From Phymorhynchus buccinoides (Eukaryota; Mollusca; Gastropoda; Neogastropoda; Raphitomidae): DNA of 64,000 nucleotides. The stretch covers positions 12,401,862-12,465,861 of the forward strand of contig CM065690.1 of the NCBI GenBank assembly GCA_017654935.2, read 5' to 3'. Both the position numbers and the translations under genes were made by a program. Below the pieces are notes generated by a model. The model made no database searches and was not told the DNA's origin. It saw only the letters and a program-made list of their open reading frames with translations. This document shows, one piece after another, positions 46,139 to 57,250 of this stretch. How positions within the stretch are numbered: position 1 is the first letter of the stretch; the number at the start of each line of letters is the position of its first letter.

Positions 46139-46291
46139 TACTGGGCTTATTCCTTTTAATTGGCGTGTCTTATATTAACGAGTACTGGTTGTGTACACTA
46201 CCCAGTTATTATATGCAGATACTGTCATTATCAGTTCATTGGATTTTCTTCGATCCTCTAATTGTTATATCTTCCTAATAGGTAGTAAGTA

Positions 46292-46455
46292 CAGTGGAAC
46301 CCCCCTTATAAGACCTCCCATTATAAGACTCCCTCCTACATGAGACCTACTTCTCTTCTTTGTAAGTATTAACATTACCTCCCTTATAAGACCCCTCCCT
46401 TATAAGACCTCATTTTAGATGATTTTTTGAAGGTCTTATAAGGGAGGTTCCACTG
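46292..46455. mobile_element. Tigger-like MITE I, short copy
   Basis: 164 bp, CAGTGGAACCCCCCTTATAA to TAAGGGAGGTTCCACTG, TA on both sides. Opposite internal orientation to 38238. Confidence 0.9.
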
Positions 46456-46492
46456 TACAGCCATCCGTACTCTCTCAGACTTCAGGGCCGGA

Positions 46493-46793
46493 CCAAGTGA
46501 TTCTTAAGGGGGGGGGGGGGGGGGGGGGGGGGGGGTGTCAGGGGGGGGGGGGCGGGGGTTCCAGGGGGCTGCATAGGGTTTCGGGTTAAGGGGCAATGCC
46601 CCTTTTTGTTTTTACGGGGGGGCCTGGGGCCCAGGGGGTGAAGCAAATTTTGTGATTATTAAGGCAAAAATTGAACCATTTTCTTACTTTTCACCCTTGC
46701 ATAAGGTACAGTACACGCTTAGGGCTGAGGGGGGGGGGGGGGGGGGGTTCCGGAAACCAAGACCCCCCCCCCCCCCACCTAGATCCGGCCCTG
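46493..46793. mobile_element. hAT-like MITE related to 52044-52442
   Basis: Ends CAGGGCCGGACC and ATCCGGCCCTG, flanks GACTT / AACTT (4 of 5). Long G and C tracts inside (46509-46535, 46730-46748, 46765-46777). Confidence 0.8.
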
Positions 46794-46902
46794 AACTTAG
46801 AGACTATAGATGTAGCAGCTACGGCCGGAGGGGGGGGGGGGGTGCTGCTGCTATTCCTGGCAAGCTGGGCCAGAATTTGTTTGTAGTGGAGAAATCTTAG
46901 GT

Positions 46903-47288
46903 ATTAGGTACTTTATAGTCACAGAGGCATCTCTGTGAAAATTCGGGTTGCTCCCACCTGGAGAGCGCGTCGCAGCCAGAGGTGCGCCACCCTTTTTTTT
47001 TTTTGTTTTTTTTTTGCATGCGATTTTTGTGTGTGATTGATGAGGAAGGAAAGGGTGTGTGTGTGTGTAAATTTTGACCAGATGACAACTTTTTCATTGC
47101 CACTGGGTTTAATGTTTGCTAAGTGCATCAGGGCACACGGGACCTTGGTTTATCGTCTCATCCGAAAGACTCCACATTCAGACCGTAAGGCCTAGTGCAA
47201 AGTGAGTGAGAGGAAAAATCCCCTGTACCCAGGTTCGAACTCGGGTTTACTTGACACGAAGCGAACGTGTTACCACTGTGCCACTCTT
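46903..47288 (-). mobile_element. tRNA-derived SINE family B, copy 2
   Basis: Same head, body and 3' domain as 15168-15540, ending in the GTACCTAATACC-type tail at its low-coordinate side. Confidence 0.85.
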
Positions 47289-47453
47289 GCCACGGGTACA
47301 TTACCCACTCTCTCGACTAGAGTGATTTGAGGACAGATGGCGTCATAGGGAAGGTTTCGGCAAAGGCCAACCAATCCCTTTGGCTACAGCACTACTATAT
47401 ATATATACAGCCAGTGCAAATGCTCCCTAGTTTGAGAGTCAGAATCTTAACGT

Positions 47454-47770
47454 GTAATGATAGTAGTTGTTGTTATTGTTGTTGTTCCCTGGCTTAACGA
47501 CTCCAGGGATCATCCCAACAGCTGGAGAGCACTTGAACAATTCAGTACAAATGCACACCAGCTAGGGATGAGAACATTACGTGTGTGACCGTTTTTGATT
47601 ACCCCACCATGTGGGCAGCCACACTCCGTCTTCGGGGGATTTTAGACTGATGATGTTATGCTTAGGAGCTTGTCATGGCTAAAATAAGACAATCCCCGCA
47701 CAACCATTCAGAGCATAACAACATTTTGATGTAGCCTTGGCGTTCTAGCTTATGTCAACTGGTCTGACAC
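47454..47770 (-). mobile_element. SINE M, copy 2
   Basis: Same orientation and structure as 51030-51347: TTGTTGTTATTGTTGTTGTT, CCCTGGCTTAACGACTCC ... GCACAACCATTCAGAGCATA. Confidence 0.85.
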
Positions 47771-47867
47771 AGCCTCATGCCAAGGCAGTAAAGGTAGTAG
47801 TAAATAGCTAAACACCTTGTTGACTGAAACCTGCCAACAGCTTGTGTTGAGCCAGGTATATGTACGA

Positions 47868-47950
47868 CATATAGAGGCCCAGCCACACTGCATACGATTC
47901 GACCCCAATACGATACGATTGTGACGATGTCTGTGTGAGGCATGATTCAC
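47868..47950. mobile_element. MITE S fragment (left end)
   Basis: GGCCCAGCCACACTGCATAC and GATACGATTGTGACGATG match, inverted, the right end near 52530-52556 (CGTGTGCAGTGTGGCTGGCC). Related palindromes are at 51430-51545 and 61287-61432. Confidence 0.6.
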
Positions 47951-48048
47951 GTGAAATACTTCCCGTCTAAAAATAATTCTACGATTTTTCGTTCACTATA
48001 TACTCATACATAGCAGACTCCAATACACGAATCATATAAAATGTCTGA

Positions 48049-48445
48049 TACAGTGAGTAGAACCTCCCTTATAAGACCTTCAAAAATCCTCCCAAATGAG
48101 GTCTTATAAGGGAGGGGTCTCAATAGGGGGGTAATTTGAATACTTACAAAGAAGGGCAATGTCGACGAAAATGGTGTTTTACGTCCTCTTGGTCTGAATC
48201 AGACACATATGGGACATTTGTAAATACAAATATGGTGGGAACAATACTGGAGGCAATGCCCGGAGGCAGTACAAAACCAGTAAAGTCCCGATTTTTTAAA
48301 ATTAATACAGATAGGTGTAGCGGTGACCACGCCTCGGTTAAACCTCATCGGCTATGGTACCGCCACAAGTAAGTCTCTCATTAGAAGGGCAATGTCTCAG
48401 AGAAGTAGGTCTTATATGGGAGGTCTTATAAGGGAGGTTCCACTG
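48049..48445. mobile_element. Tigger-like MITE I with nested SINE R
   Basis: Outer ends CAGTGAGTAGAACCTCCC and AGGGAGGTTCCACTG. The SINE R copy at 48164-48382 splits the body and duplicated AGAAGGGCAATGTC (48150-48163, 48383-48396), so this MITE predates the SINE insertion. Confidence 0.85.
48164..48382 (-). mobile_element. SINE-like family R with 14-bp target duplication
   Basis: 219-bp insertion in a MITE I, flanked by the perfect duplicate AGAAGGGCAATGTC. It contains all family landmarks inverted (TTTTACGTCCTCTTGG, TACTGGAGGCAATGCCCGGA, ACCACGCCTCGGTTAAACCT). The MITE consensus gives the empty site. Confidence 0.9.
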
Positions 48446-48524
48446 TATTGACAAAACCAAGGTATTTGATCAGATTCGTGTAGGATATGTACGGGTAACC
48501 ACAAATATAGTGACCATAGCTGTA

Positions 48525-51435
48525 CAGTGGAACCTCCCATATAAGACCTCCCATATAAGACCTACTTCTCTGAGACATTGCCCTTCTTTGTAAGTATTAA
48601 AATTACCTCCCAAATAAGACCTCCCATATAAGACATCCCATATAAGACCTCCCATTATAAGACCTCCCATATAAGACCTACTTCACTGAGACATTGCCCT
48701 TCTTTGTAAGTATTAAAATTACCTCCCATATAAGACCTCCCATTATAAGACCTCCCATATAAGACCTACTTCTCTGAGACATTGCCCTTCTTTGTAAGTA
48801 TTAAAATTACCTCCCTTATAAGACCCCTCCCATATAAGACCTCCCATTATAAGACCTCCCATATAAGACCTACTTCTCTGAGACATTGCCCTTCTTTGTA
48901 AGTATTAAAATTACCTCCCATATAAGACCTACTTCTCTGAGACATTGCCCTTCTTTGTAAGTATTAAAATTACCTCCCATATAAGACCTACTTCTCTGAG
49001 ACATTGCCCTTCTTTGTAAGTATTAAAATTACCTCCCATATAAGACCTACTTCTCTGAGACATTGCCCTTCTTTGTAAGTATTAAAATTACCTCCCATAT
49101 AAGACCTACTTCTCTGAGACATTGCCTTCTTTGTAAGTATTAAAATTACCTCCCATATAAGACCTACTTCTCTGAGACATTGCCTTCTTTGTAAGTATTA
49201 AAATTACCTCCCATATAAGACCTACTTCTCTGAGACATTGCCCTTCTTTGTAAGTATTAAAATTACCTCCCATATAAGACCTACTTCTCTGAGACATTGC
49301 CTTCTTTGTAAGTATTAAAATTACCTCCCATATAAGACCTACTTCTCTGAGACATTGCCTTCTTTGTAAGTATTAAAATTACCTCCCATTTAAGACCTAC
49401 TTCTCTGAGACATTGCCTTCTTTGTAAGTATTAAAATTACCTCCCATATAAGACCTACTTCTCTGAGACATTGCCTTCTTTGTAAGTATTAAAATTACCT
49501 CCCATATAAGACCTACTTCTCTGAGACATTGCCCTTCTTTGTAAGTATTAAAATTACCTCCCATATAAGACCTCCCATATAAGACCTCCCATATAAGACC
49601 TCCCATTATAAGACTCCCTCCCATATAAGACCTACTTCTCTGAGACATTGCCCTTCTTTGTAAGTATTAAAATTACCTCCCATATAAGACCTACTTCTCT
49701 GAGACATTGCCTTCTTTGTAAGTATTAAAATTACCTCCCATATAAGACCTACTTCTCTGAGACATTGCCCTTCTTTGTAAGTATTAAAATTACCTCCCAT
49801 ATAAGACCTACTTCTCTGAGACATTGCCTTCTTTGTAAGTATTAAAATTACCTCCCATATAAGACCTACTTCTCTGAGACATTGCCTTCTTTGTAAGTAT
49901 TAAAATTACCTCCCATATAAGACCTACTTCTCTGAGACATTGCCTTCTTTGTAAGTATTAAAATTACCTCCCATATAAGACCTACTTCTCTGAGACATTG
50001 CCCTTCTTTGTAAGTATTAAAATTACCTCCCATATAAGACCTACTTCTCTGAGACATTGCCCTTCTTTGTAAGTATTAAAATTACCTCCCATATAAGACC
50101 TACTTCTCTGAGACATTGCCTTCTTTGTAAGTATTAAAATTACCTCCCATATAAGACCTACTTCTCTGAGACATTGCCCTTCTTTGTAAGTATTAAAATT
50201 ACCTCCCATATAAGACCTACTTCTCTGAGACATTGCCTTCTTTGTAAGTATTAAAATTACCTCCCATATAAGACCTACTTCTCTGAGACATTGCCTTCTT
50301 TGTAAGTATTAAAATTACCTCCCATATAAGACCTACTTCTCTGAGACATTGCCCTTCTTTGTAAGTATTAAAATTACCTCCCATATAAGACCTACTTCTC
50401 TGAGACATTGCCCTTCTTTGTAAGTATTAAAATTACCTCCCATATAAGACCTACTTCTCTGAGACATTGCCTTCTTTGTAAGTATTAAAATTACCTCCCA
50501 TATAAGACCTACTTCTCTGAGACATTGCCTTCTTTGTAAGTATTAAAATTACCTCCCATATAAGACCTACTTCTCTGAGACATTGCCCTTCTTTGTAAGT
50601 ATTAAAATTACCTCCCATATAAGACCTACTTCTCTGAGACATTGCCTTCTTTGTAAGTATTAAAATTACCTCCCATATAAGACCTACTTCTCTGAGACAT
50701 TGCCTTCTTTGTAAGTATTAAAATTACCTCCCATATAAGACCTACTTCTCTGAGACATTGCCCTTCTTTGTAAGTATTAAAATTACCTCCCATATAAGAC
50801 CTACTTCTCTGAGACATTGCCCTTCTTTGTAAGTATTAAAATTACCTCCCATATAAGACCTACTTCTCTGAGACATTGCCCTTCTTTGTAAGTATTAAAA
50901 TTACCTCCCATATAAGACCTACTTCTCTGAGACATTGCCTTCTTTGTAAGTATTAAAATTACCTCCCATATAAGACCTACTTCTCTGAGACATTGCCCTT
51001 CTTTGTAAGTATTAAAATGACCTCTCTTATGTTGTTGTTGTTGTCGTTCCCTGGCTTAAAGACTCCAGGGATCATCCCAACAGCCGAAGCAATTGAACAC
51101 TATGGTACAAATGCACCAGATAGGGATGAGAACATTACGTGTGTAACCATTTTTTTATATTACCCCGCGCCACGTGGGCAGCCACACTCCGACTTTGGAC
51201 GATTTTGGACTGATGATGTTATGCTAGGAGCTTTAAGACAATCCCCGCATAGCTTAAACTATGTAGAACATAACAACATTTTGATGTAGCCTTGGTGTTC
51301 TAGCTTATGTCAGTTGGTCTGACACAGCCTTATGCCAAGGCCCACGTACCTCTCTTATAAGACCCCTCCCTTATAAGACCCCTCCCTTATAAGACCTGGA
51401 TGATTTTTGAAGGTCTTATAAGGGAGGTTCCACTG
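48525..51435. repeat. 58/59-bp satellite inside an expanded Tigger-like MITE I
   Basis: The array is bracketed by MITE I ends (CAGTGGAACCTCCCATATAA and AAGGGAGGTTCCACTG). Roughly 38 units contain CCCATATAAGACCTACTTCT, TGAGACATTGCCCTTCTTTG and TAAGTATTAAAATTACCT. Units are 59 bp (GCCCTT) or 58 bp (GCCTT). The two types form recurring groups, chiefly two short then one or two long, indicating higher-order amplification. A SINE M copy (51030-51347) is inserted near the right end. Confidence 0.95.
51030..51347 (-). mobile_element. SINE M with (AAC)n tail
   Basis: 318 bp flanked by ACCTCTCTTA (51020-51029, 51348-51357). The tail (GTT on plus) is at the low side. Landmarks CCTGGCTTAAAGACTCCAGG and GATGTAGCCTTGGTGTTCTA. 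Another copy is at 47454-47770 and a fragment at 57550-57715. No clear tRNA head. Confidence 0.85.
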
Positions 51436-51549
51436 TAGTAGGATTTGATCAGATGATGTGGCAGTAGAACTTCACTGTGAATCGATCGATCACGCCTCAC
51501 AAACGTCAAAATCGGATGGCAGGCACTGAATCGAATCGTATCGTAGAAA

Positions 51550-51740
51550 ATTATGTTTTACGTCCTCTTGGTCTATGATAGACACATATGGGACATTTGT
51601 AAATACAAAGATGGTGGGAACAATACTGGCTGCAATGCCCGGAGGCAGTGCAAGACCAAAAAAGTCCCGAGTTTTTAACAATATAGATAGGTGTAGCGGT
51701 AACCACGCCTCGGTTAAACCTCATCGGCTATGGTACCACC
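51550..51740 (-). mobile_element. SINE-like family R, inverted
   Basis: TTTTACGTCCTCTTGGTCTA to ACCTCATCGGCTATGGTACC, interrupting an S-type MITE whose relatives (52020-52560) lack it. Confidence 0.8.
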
Positions 51741-52043
51741 CCACAATTTAAACTGTTTCGATAGGAGAAAATACAATCTAAAGTCTAGCCTAGCTGTAGA
51801 AAACAGTTTTAAAGCATTTTTAAGAGCATTTTTAGAGACCATATAAAAGATTATCCTTTGTAGATATGAAAGATAAGATGTTAGAGAACACAAAAATACC
51901 CACACCTCAAAATGGATAAAAATGAGGTTTTTGACTTTTCAAGCCTGTTGTAATGAAACTAGCCGAGCGACTTAATGTCCCTTTCGTGGTGCTGGGTCAC
52001 GCATAGTGAACATGACTATAGTAGGATTTTGTCAGATTATTTA

Positions 52044-52442
52044 CAGGGCCGGACCAAGTATATGACGGGGGAGGGGTTCCACATTTTTGAAAGGGGGGTT
52101 TGGGTGACTCCTCCCCCAATGGGGGTACAGGGGGCAATGCCCCTGTTGGGGGGCCCAGGGTGGCGAAGCCCCCTTGCCGAAAACGATTTTCAGCATTTTC
52201 AACATGTAATTTGGGCCTCTCCATGAATATAATGTTATATAAAACCATCAGAACCATGACTCAATGAAAGCAGTAGCATTTTAAGCATTTTAATAATAAA
52301 AGTCTGTCCCCCCAAAAATACAAGTCATCCACCAAAAAAGAGACATGAAACGGAGGTAGTCATGCTTTGGGGGGGGGGGGGGGGGGGGGGGTTTCGGAAC
52401 CCAGGACCCCCCCCCCCCCCCCCCCCCCCAGGTACGGCCCTG
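52044..52442. mobile_element. hAT-like MITE with 5-bp duplication and G/C tracts
   Basis: Ends CAGGGCCGGACC and GGTACGGCCCTG with ATTTA on both sides (52039-52043, 52443-52447). It interrupts the sequence AGATTATTTA|GACAGTAGAACTTCACC, whose uninterrupted relative is at 51455-51475. It contains poly-G (52370-52391) and poly-C (52407-52429) runs as an inverted pair. Confidence 0.85.
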
Positions 52443-52769
52443 ATTTAGACAGTAGAACTTCACCGTGAATCGATCGATCACGTGCCTCACATTAACGTCA
52501 AAATCGGATGGGCTGGCACTGAACCAGGAATCGTATCGTGTGCAGTGTGGCTGGCCTTTATTGCACGCACAGCCCAGCCAGAGCTGAGCTAATCATGCGG
52601 AACTGATCCCATCCCAGAAGGGGGCCTAACTATGTGTCTGTGGCACAGATCACTGGCTCCCACTCCCACCCACCTGCCTATTGTTTCCTAAACCCCCCAC
52701 ACACGACACATTCAGGGTTAACACGCCAGCATATATTCTTCTTAGCTAAAAGCCAGAAGGTACTATGCA

Positions 52770-53281
52770 CAGTGGAACCTCCCTTATAAGACCTTAAAGA
52801 CCCCCCCCCCACGTCACGTGTAACATTCCCTCTTATGCTAGGAAGATTTCTTAAGATTTCTTGCCCCAGCGGGAAAACGTGTGAAAAACGTGATTTTGAC
52901 ACGTGACGTGGTGGGTCTTAAAAAAAATCACCCAAAATGAGGTCTTATAAGGGAGGGGTCTTATAAGGGAGGGGTCTTATAAGGGAGGGGTCTTATAAGG
53001 GAGGGGTCTTATAAGGGAGGGGTCTTATAAGGGAGGGGTCTTATAAGGGAGGGGTCTTATAAGGGAGGGGGTCTTATAAGGGAGGGGTCTTATAAGGGAG
53101 GGGTCTTATAAGGGAGGGGTCATATAAGGGAGGGGTCTTATAAGGGAGGGGTCTTATAAAAGAGGGGTCTTATAAGGGAGGTAATTTTAATACTTACAAA
53201 AGAAGGGCAATGTCTCAGAGAAGCAGGTCTAATGTGGGAGGGAGTCTTGTAATGGGAGGTCTTATAAGGGAGGTTCCACTG
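52770..53281. repeat. MITE I with expanded 16-bp array
   Basis: Between MITE I ends, GGTCTTATAAGGGAGG is repeated about 15 times (52938-53175). An outer inverted repeat AAAAGCCAGAAGGTACTAT (52749) / ATAGTACCTTCTGGCTTTTA (53312) brackets the whole, so it sits in the loop of an older element. Confidence 0.9.
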
Positions 53282-53346
53282 TATAACGGAGACATTAAAG
53301 AAGGCTGAATATAGTACCTTCTGGCTTTTACCTGAGAGCAATGATA

Positions 53347-53765
53347 CAGTGGAACCTCCCTTATAAGCTTATCAGGGAGGGGTCTTATAAGGGAGGTTGT
53401 TTGAATACTTACAAAGAAGGGCAATGTCTCAGAGAAGTAGGTCGTATGTGGGAGGGAGTCTTTTTATGGGAGGTCTTATAAGGGAGGTTCCACTGTACTT
53501 ACAAAGAAGGGCAATGTCTCAGAGAAGTAGGTCGTATGTGGGAGGGAGTCTTATAATGGGAGGTCTTATAAGGGAGGTTCCACTGTACTTACAAAGAAGG
53601 GCAATGTCTCAGAGAAGTAGGTCGTATATGGGAGGGAGTCTTATAATGGGAGGTCTTATAAGGGAGGTTCCACTGTACTAACAAAGAAGGGCAATGTCTC
53701 AGAGAAGTAGGTCGTATGTGGGAGGGAGTCTTATAATGGGAGGTCTTATAAGGGAGGTTCCACTG
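53347..53765. repeat. 89-bp tandem array of MITE I
   Basis: Four to five units joining a MITE right end to the body of the next (TTCCACTGTACTTACAAAGA), each about 90 bp. A third independent expansion of the same family. Confidence 0.9.
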
Positions 53766-53769
53766 TAAC

Positions 53770-54638
53770 GCCTCCTGGCTCTTAATTAGCTTGGTATTAT
53801 AGTCTACCTACCTTAGCGTCGATCTATGCCGCGTAATTAACATTACCAGTGCTTATGCTTACTTAGTTAAGTATAAGACTACCTGTTGTTTCTTAAGCCT
53901 GACATTATAGAAATATAGCGACCCGCCCCCTGGATTTATTTTTCATTTTAAAAAAGAATTTGGCTTTTGTTGTTGTTGTTGTTGTTGTTGTTGTTGGTTT
54001 GTTTTTTCTTCTATATAATAGCAGCAAGGGTGAATAATGATATTATTGATCCATACAATGCTGCTGGTGTGTTCCTTGATGGATATTGACGGCGCGTGAT
54101 CAAGGCGGGAGAAACAATTACCTGGTTAAAGAGCACTCAAACATGGAAAGGCACTTGCAGAAAATTGCAGACGCAGAGGCACCGTACCACGTACCGTGTC
54201 GTGGCTGATTGACTGTACAGCGAAAAGGATTTAGCGGAGTGTGATGGAAATTAATTCTTAGCTTGGATCCTAATAACTGAACGCATTGGACCTGTTTGGG
54301 AATTTGTGTGTGTTCTGTGAGACTGTAGTGAGATTTTATACTTCTTTTGTAGAGTGGGTGTAAAAATAAAAAAATCAGGTTTTTTTCTGGATCTGGATCT
54401 GGAGGTATACGTCGCAGACGCCACTTCTGACGATAGATGCGACGGAACTTTGAGGAGGGCGCTTTCCTTATGGTGGTGTTAAGAGAGTGTGGGTTTTTCT
54501 TGTGCGAGATTTGGGGATGTTGGCATTCTTTGAACTGAAAATTCTTTAACCGATTTGATCAATTTATGAAGCATTAAGTGCTCGCAATTCGCGAGAGAGA
54601 TTTGACTCAAATTGATACCCCTTGAGTTGTGTGTGATA
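53770..54638. promoter_or_regulatory. Intergenic side of PFN4; likely promoter region, possibly shared
   Basis: This is the first largely repeat-free stretch between the divergent genes. It contains a (TTG)n run (53960-53996) and otherwise unique sequence up to the PFN4 first exon. No TATA box or named motif can be called with confidence. Its promoter role is inferred from position only. A noncoding first exon of the FAM228 gene could also lie here; a GTAAGC donor-like site on the minus strand near 53857 is a weak candidate. Confidence 0.25.
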
Positions 54639-54692
54639 ATGGCTGATTTGGACATCCAGGAAAACCCGAGGTATCAAGTTCAGGGGGTGCCC
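54639..54692 (+). CDS. PFN4: Profilin-4 exon 1 (in-frame N-terminal extension or 5' UTR)
   Basis: The ATG at 54639 has A at -3 and G at +4. It opens 18 codons (MADLDIQENPRYQVQGVP) ending exactly at a consensus donor gtaagt. The phase-0 join to exon 2 adds DSIK and then reaches the family-typical MSQLQ start. Human PFN4 begins at the position of that second methionine. So either this gene encodes a 22-residue extension (150 residues in all), or the exon is leader and its ATG is an alternative start. The frame is closed by a TGA 36 bases upstream, so the ATG is the first possible start in this exon. Confidence 0.6.
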
Positions 54693-55131
54693 GTAAGTCA
54701 TATTTTGTATCCCCCCCCCCCCCCCATGCATACTACATATTTGTGGTAATAATACATGCACAGACACACACTCGCTCTCTCTCTCTCTCCCCTTTGTCGT
54801 TCCATGTGTGTGTGTTGGATGGGGGGGAGCAATTGGGCTGGATCTACATGCATGTGTATTTGTGTATGTGCATCATGGTGTGGCCGTGTGCATACCTGCC
54901 TGCTTGCATTTTACAAGTGTGTGTGTGCGTGCGTGCGTGTGCAGCCTGTGTACATAATAGCACAAACTTTCTGGCCAGACCTATTAATTTATAAAGTGAT
55001 TGTGAAGTGATCTAATGTTTCTAACAAAGTCAAAACATTGACTGACAAAAAAAAAGTACATTCTTAACAGGTAAAAATGATGTATCTTCGATCGTTTGCG
55101 TGTGCATGTGTGTGTGTTTTTCCATTATGAA

Positions 55132-55185
<54 letters not shown>

Positions 55186-55261
55186 GTGAGAGTGTTCACA
55201 AGCAAACAAATGCATTCAAACATGCACGGGTAGGCCTATGTGTTTGTTTATGTGCATGCAG

Positions 55262-55390
55262 GACTCCATCAAGATGTCGCAGTTGCAGAACCTACTAAAC
55301 GACGCGCTCATCGCCACAGAAAACGTGCAGCAGTGTGCCATCGTTCGTCGCAAAGACTGCCAGGTCCGGGCTGCCTCCGTGGGCTTCAAT
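55262..55390 (+). CDS. PFN4: Profilin-4 exon 2
   Basis: The acceptor tgtttgtttatgtgcatgcag and donor gtaggt bound 43 codons. From the ATG at 55274 the protein reads MSQLQNLLNDALIATENVQQ and continues to VRAASVGFN. This is the profilin N-terminal helix and first beta strands; the ASVGFN end corresponds to the family's S-P-G-F-x motif. The exon boundary after GFN is at a sensible structural position and is in phase 0. A CA/GA microsatellite lies just upstream (55130-55190). Confidence 0.92.
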
Positions 55391-55888
55391 GTAGGTGAAA
55401 TGGAATATGAAAGACATCTCAGCACGGGTGCTACTCTTTTCATTTTTACACTGATTTCAGTATTTTTAATTTGACCAGAAACTGAACTTGTTTTTTTGTA
55501 ATTAATAAAGAAAATTGACCCACAAGCGATTTGGGGCGGTTTGAACTTAGTCTAGTTGTTCTATCTTGGAAGTTTACAAAGGCAATGTAATAATTTTACA
55601 AGGCTTATCAGACTCAAACTGTCTCTGTCTATCATTTTAGCTGTCTGTCTGTCTCATTGTATCTCTCTCTTAAGTTGCCCCCCTGAATCGTCCGACGGGG
55701 CTCTGCCCCTATACCCTGCCGGGGCCATGGGTCCCTGGACCCCTGCCTTTCAGGTTTTTTTCATTTTGGGGAGTATCACCCATACATCTGTAAAAACTAG
55801 GCCTGATATGAGTTCTCCCTCTCTGTCTCTCTTTCTTTCTCTGTCTCTCTCTGAATGGATAGATGCATGGAGGGATGCATTGATCAAT

Positions 55889-56293
55889 TGTGACCCGGCC
55901 AGCACCACGAAAGGGACATTAAGTCACAACATGCTTGCAAAGTCAAAAATCTCATTGTTTGTCAATTTTGAGTTATGGGTATTTTTGTGTTCTCTAACAT
56001 CTTATCTTTCCTATTTATATATGACAATCTTTAATTTGGTCTCTAAATGATCTTATAAGTGGTTTTAAGACAAGTAGGTAAATGCATTTTCTTCAGCTAG
56101 GCTAGACCTTAGACAGTGTTTTCTCAAAATGGCCGACACTCATCCTTCTAACTTTAAATGCTCATAACTCTGGAACGGAAAAAAAGATACAAGAATGGTT
56201 CTTGTGTCATTAGAAAGAGAAGTGTCTGAAATTTTCAAATGTATAGTTTTCTCAGTTTGACACTTAATGTCCCTTTCGTGGTGCTGGGTCACA
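55889..56293. mobile_element. MITE family E, copy in PFN4 intron 2
   Basis: TIRs TGTGACCCGGCCAGCACCAC and GTGGTGCTGGGTCACA flanked by CAATTG-like sequence. It lies in the 2-kb intron between PFN4 exons 2 and 3. Confidence 0.85.
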
Positions 56294-56795
56294 ATTGTTT
56301 GGACATTCCAATCAGTTTTTCTTTGAAGCTGCTATACAATTACCCCAGTATCTTTTGTTATGTTTGAATCTCTTATAATCTATAGAACCATATTGGACTT
56401 AAGGCAAATGCCTTCCATATTATAATAAAATGTGATGGTGCATGGGAAAAAACACAACATTCTACCGGTCCAGTATCCACAACATGAAAGACAGTTTTGA
56501 ATTATTTATTTCTTTATTTGATTGTTTTTGTTAAATCAAGTCAGTTGAAAGAAAGATGCAAAATTCTGTCAGAATCTATGTCCGATTTCTGTTAAAAAAA
56601 AAAGATCTATCTCGAATGCCAAAACTTCAAATAATTATAAAATAAAAACTTGACAAGATAACTCAATTCGGTTTTCTATGTATTAACAAAGAATCTTTGC
56701 TCCACCATCATGACTCAAAATTAAATCTCTATTCATGCCAAAATTCTAATTATGTCTGGTTTTCCCATGCACCATCACATATATAACAAAAATTA

Positions 56796-57222
56796 TGTGA
56801 TCCAGCACCACGAAAGGGACATTGAGTGTCAAACTGACTATTCTGAGAAAACTATACATTTGAAAACATCAGACAATTCTCTTTCTAATAATACAAGAAC
56901 CATTTTGTATCTTTTTCCGTTCCAGAGTTATGAGCATTTAAAGTTAGTAGGGTGAGCGTTGGCCATTTTGAGAAAACACTGTCTAAAGTCGATCTAGACG
57001 AGCTGAAGAAAATGCATTGACCTACTCGTTTTAAGCCACTTATAAGAGCATTTAGAGATCATATTAAAGAGTATCCTTTATAAATATGAAAGATAAGATG
57101 TTAGAGAACACAGCAATACCCATAACTCAAAATTGACAAAAATTAGATTTTTGACTTTGCAAGCCCGTTGTGAGAAACTAACCCAGCGACTTAATGTCCC
57201 TTTCATGGTGCTGGGTCACAAA
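56796..57222. mobile_element. MITE family E, inverted copy in PFN4 intron 2
   Basis: Opposite orientation to 55889-56293, 500 bp away, so the two copies could pair as a long hairpin in the pre-mRNA. It ends 28 bp before the 60-bp duplication that carries the exon-3 acceptor. Confidence 0.85.
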
Positions 57223-57250
57223 TATGCCTTATAGTCTGTAGAAATATGGT

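Noticed and set aside
45791..46278. Repeat protein frame with MRLSMSFNYG units
   Set aside because: Translation of a 48-bp tandem repeat; shortened units break the frame and nothing flanks it as a gene.
48470..50817. Many near-identical 63-83-residue frames on the minus strand, resembling a gene family
   Set aside because: They are translations of the 58/59-bp satellite; frame shifts between unit types create the repeated starts and stops.
48525..51010. CRISPR-like array
   Set aside because: Units are fully repeated with no unique spacers, bounded by transposon ends, in a eukaryotic genome.
47868..52560. A single 4.7-kb MITE S-type transposon bounded by GGCCCAGCCACAC and GTGTGGCTGGCC
   Set aside because: The interior holds additional S-type ends and several independent insertions; separate copies are as likely as one interrupted element.
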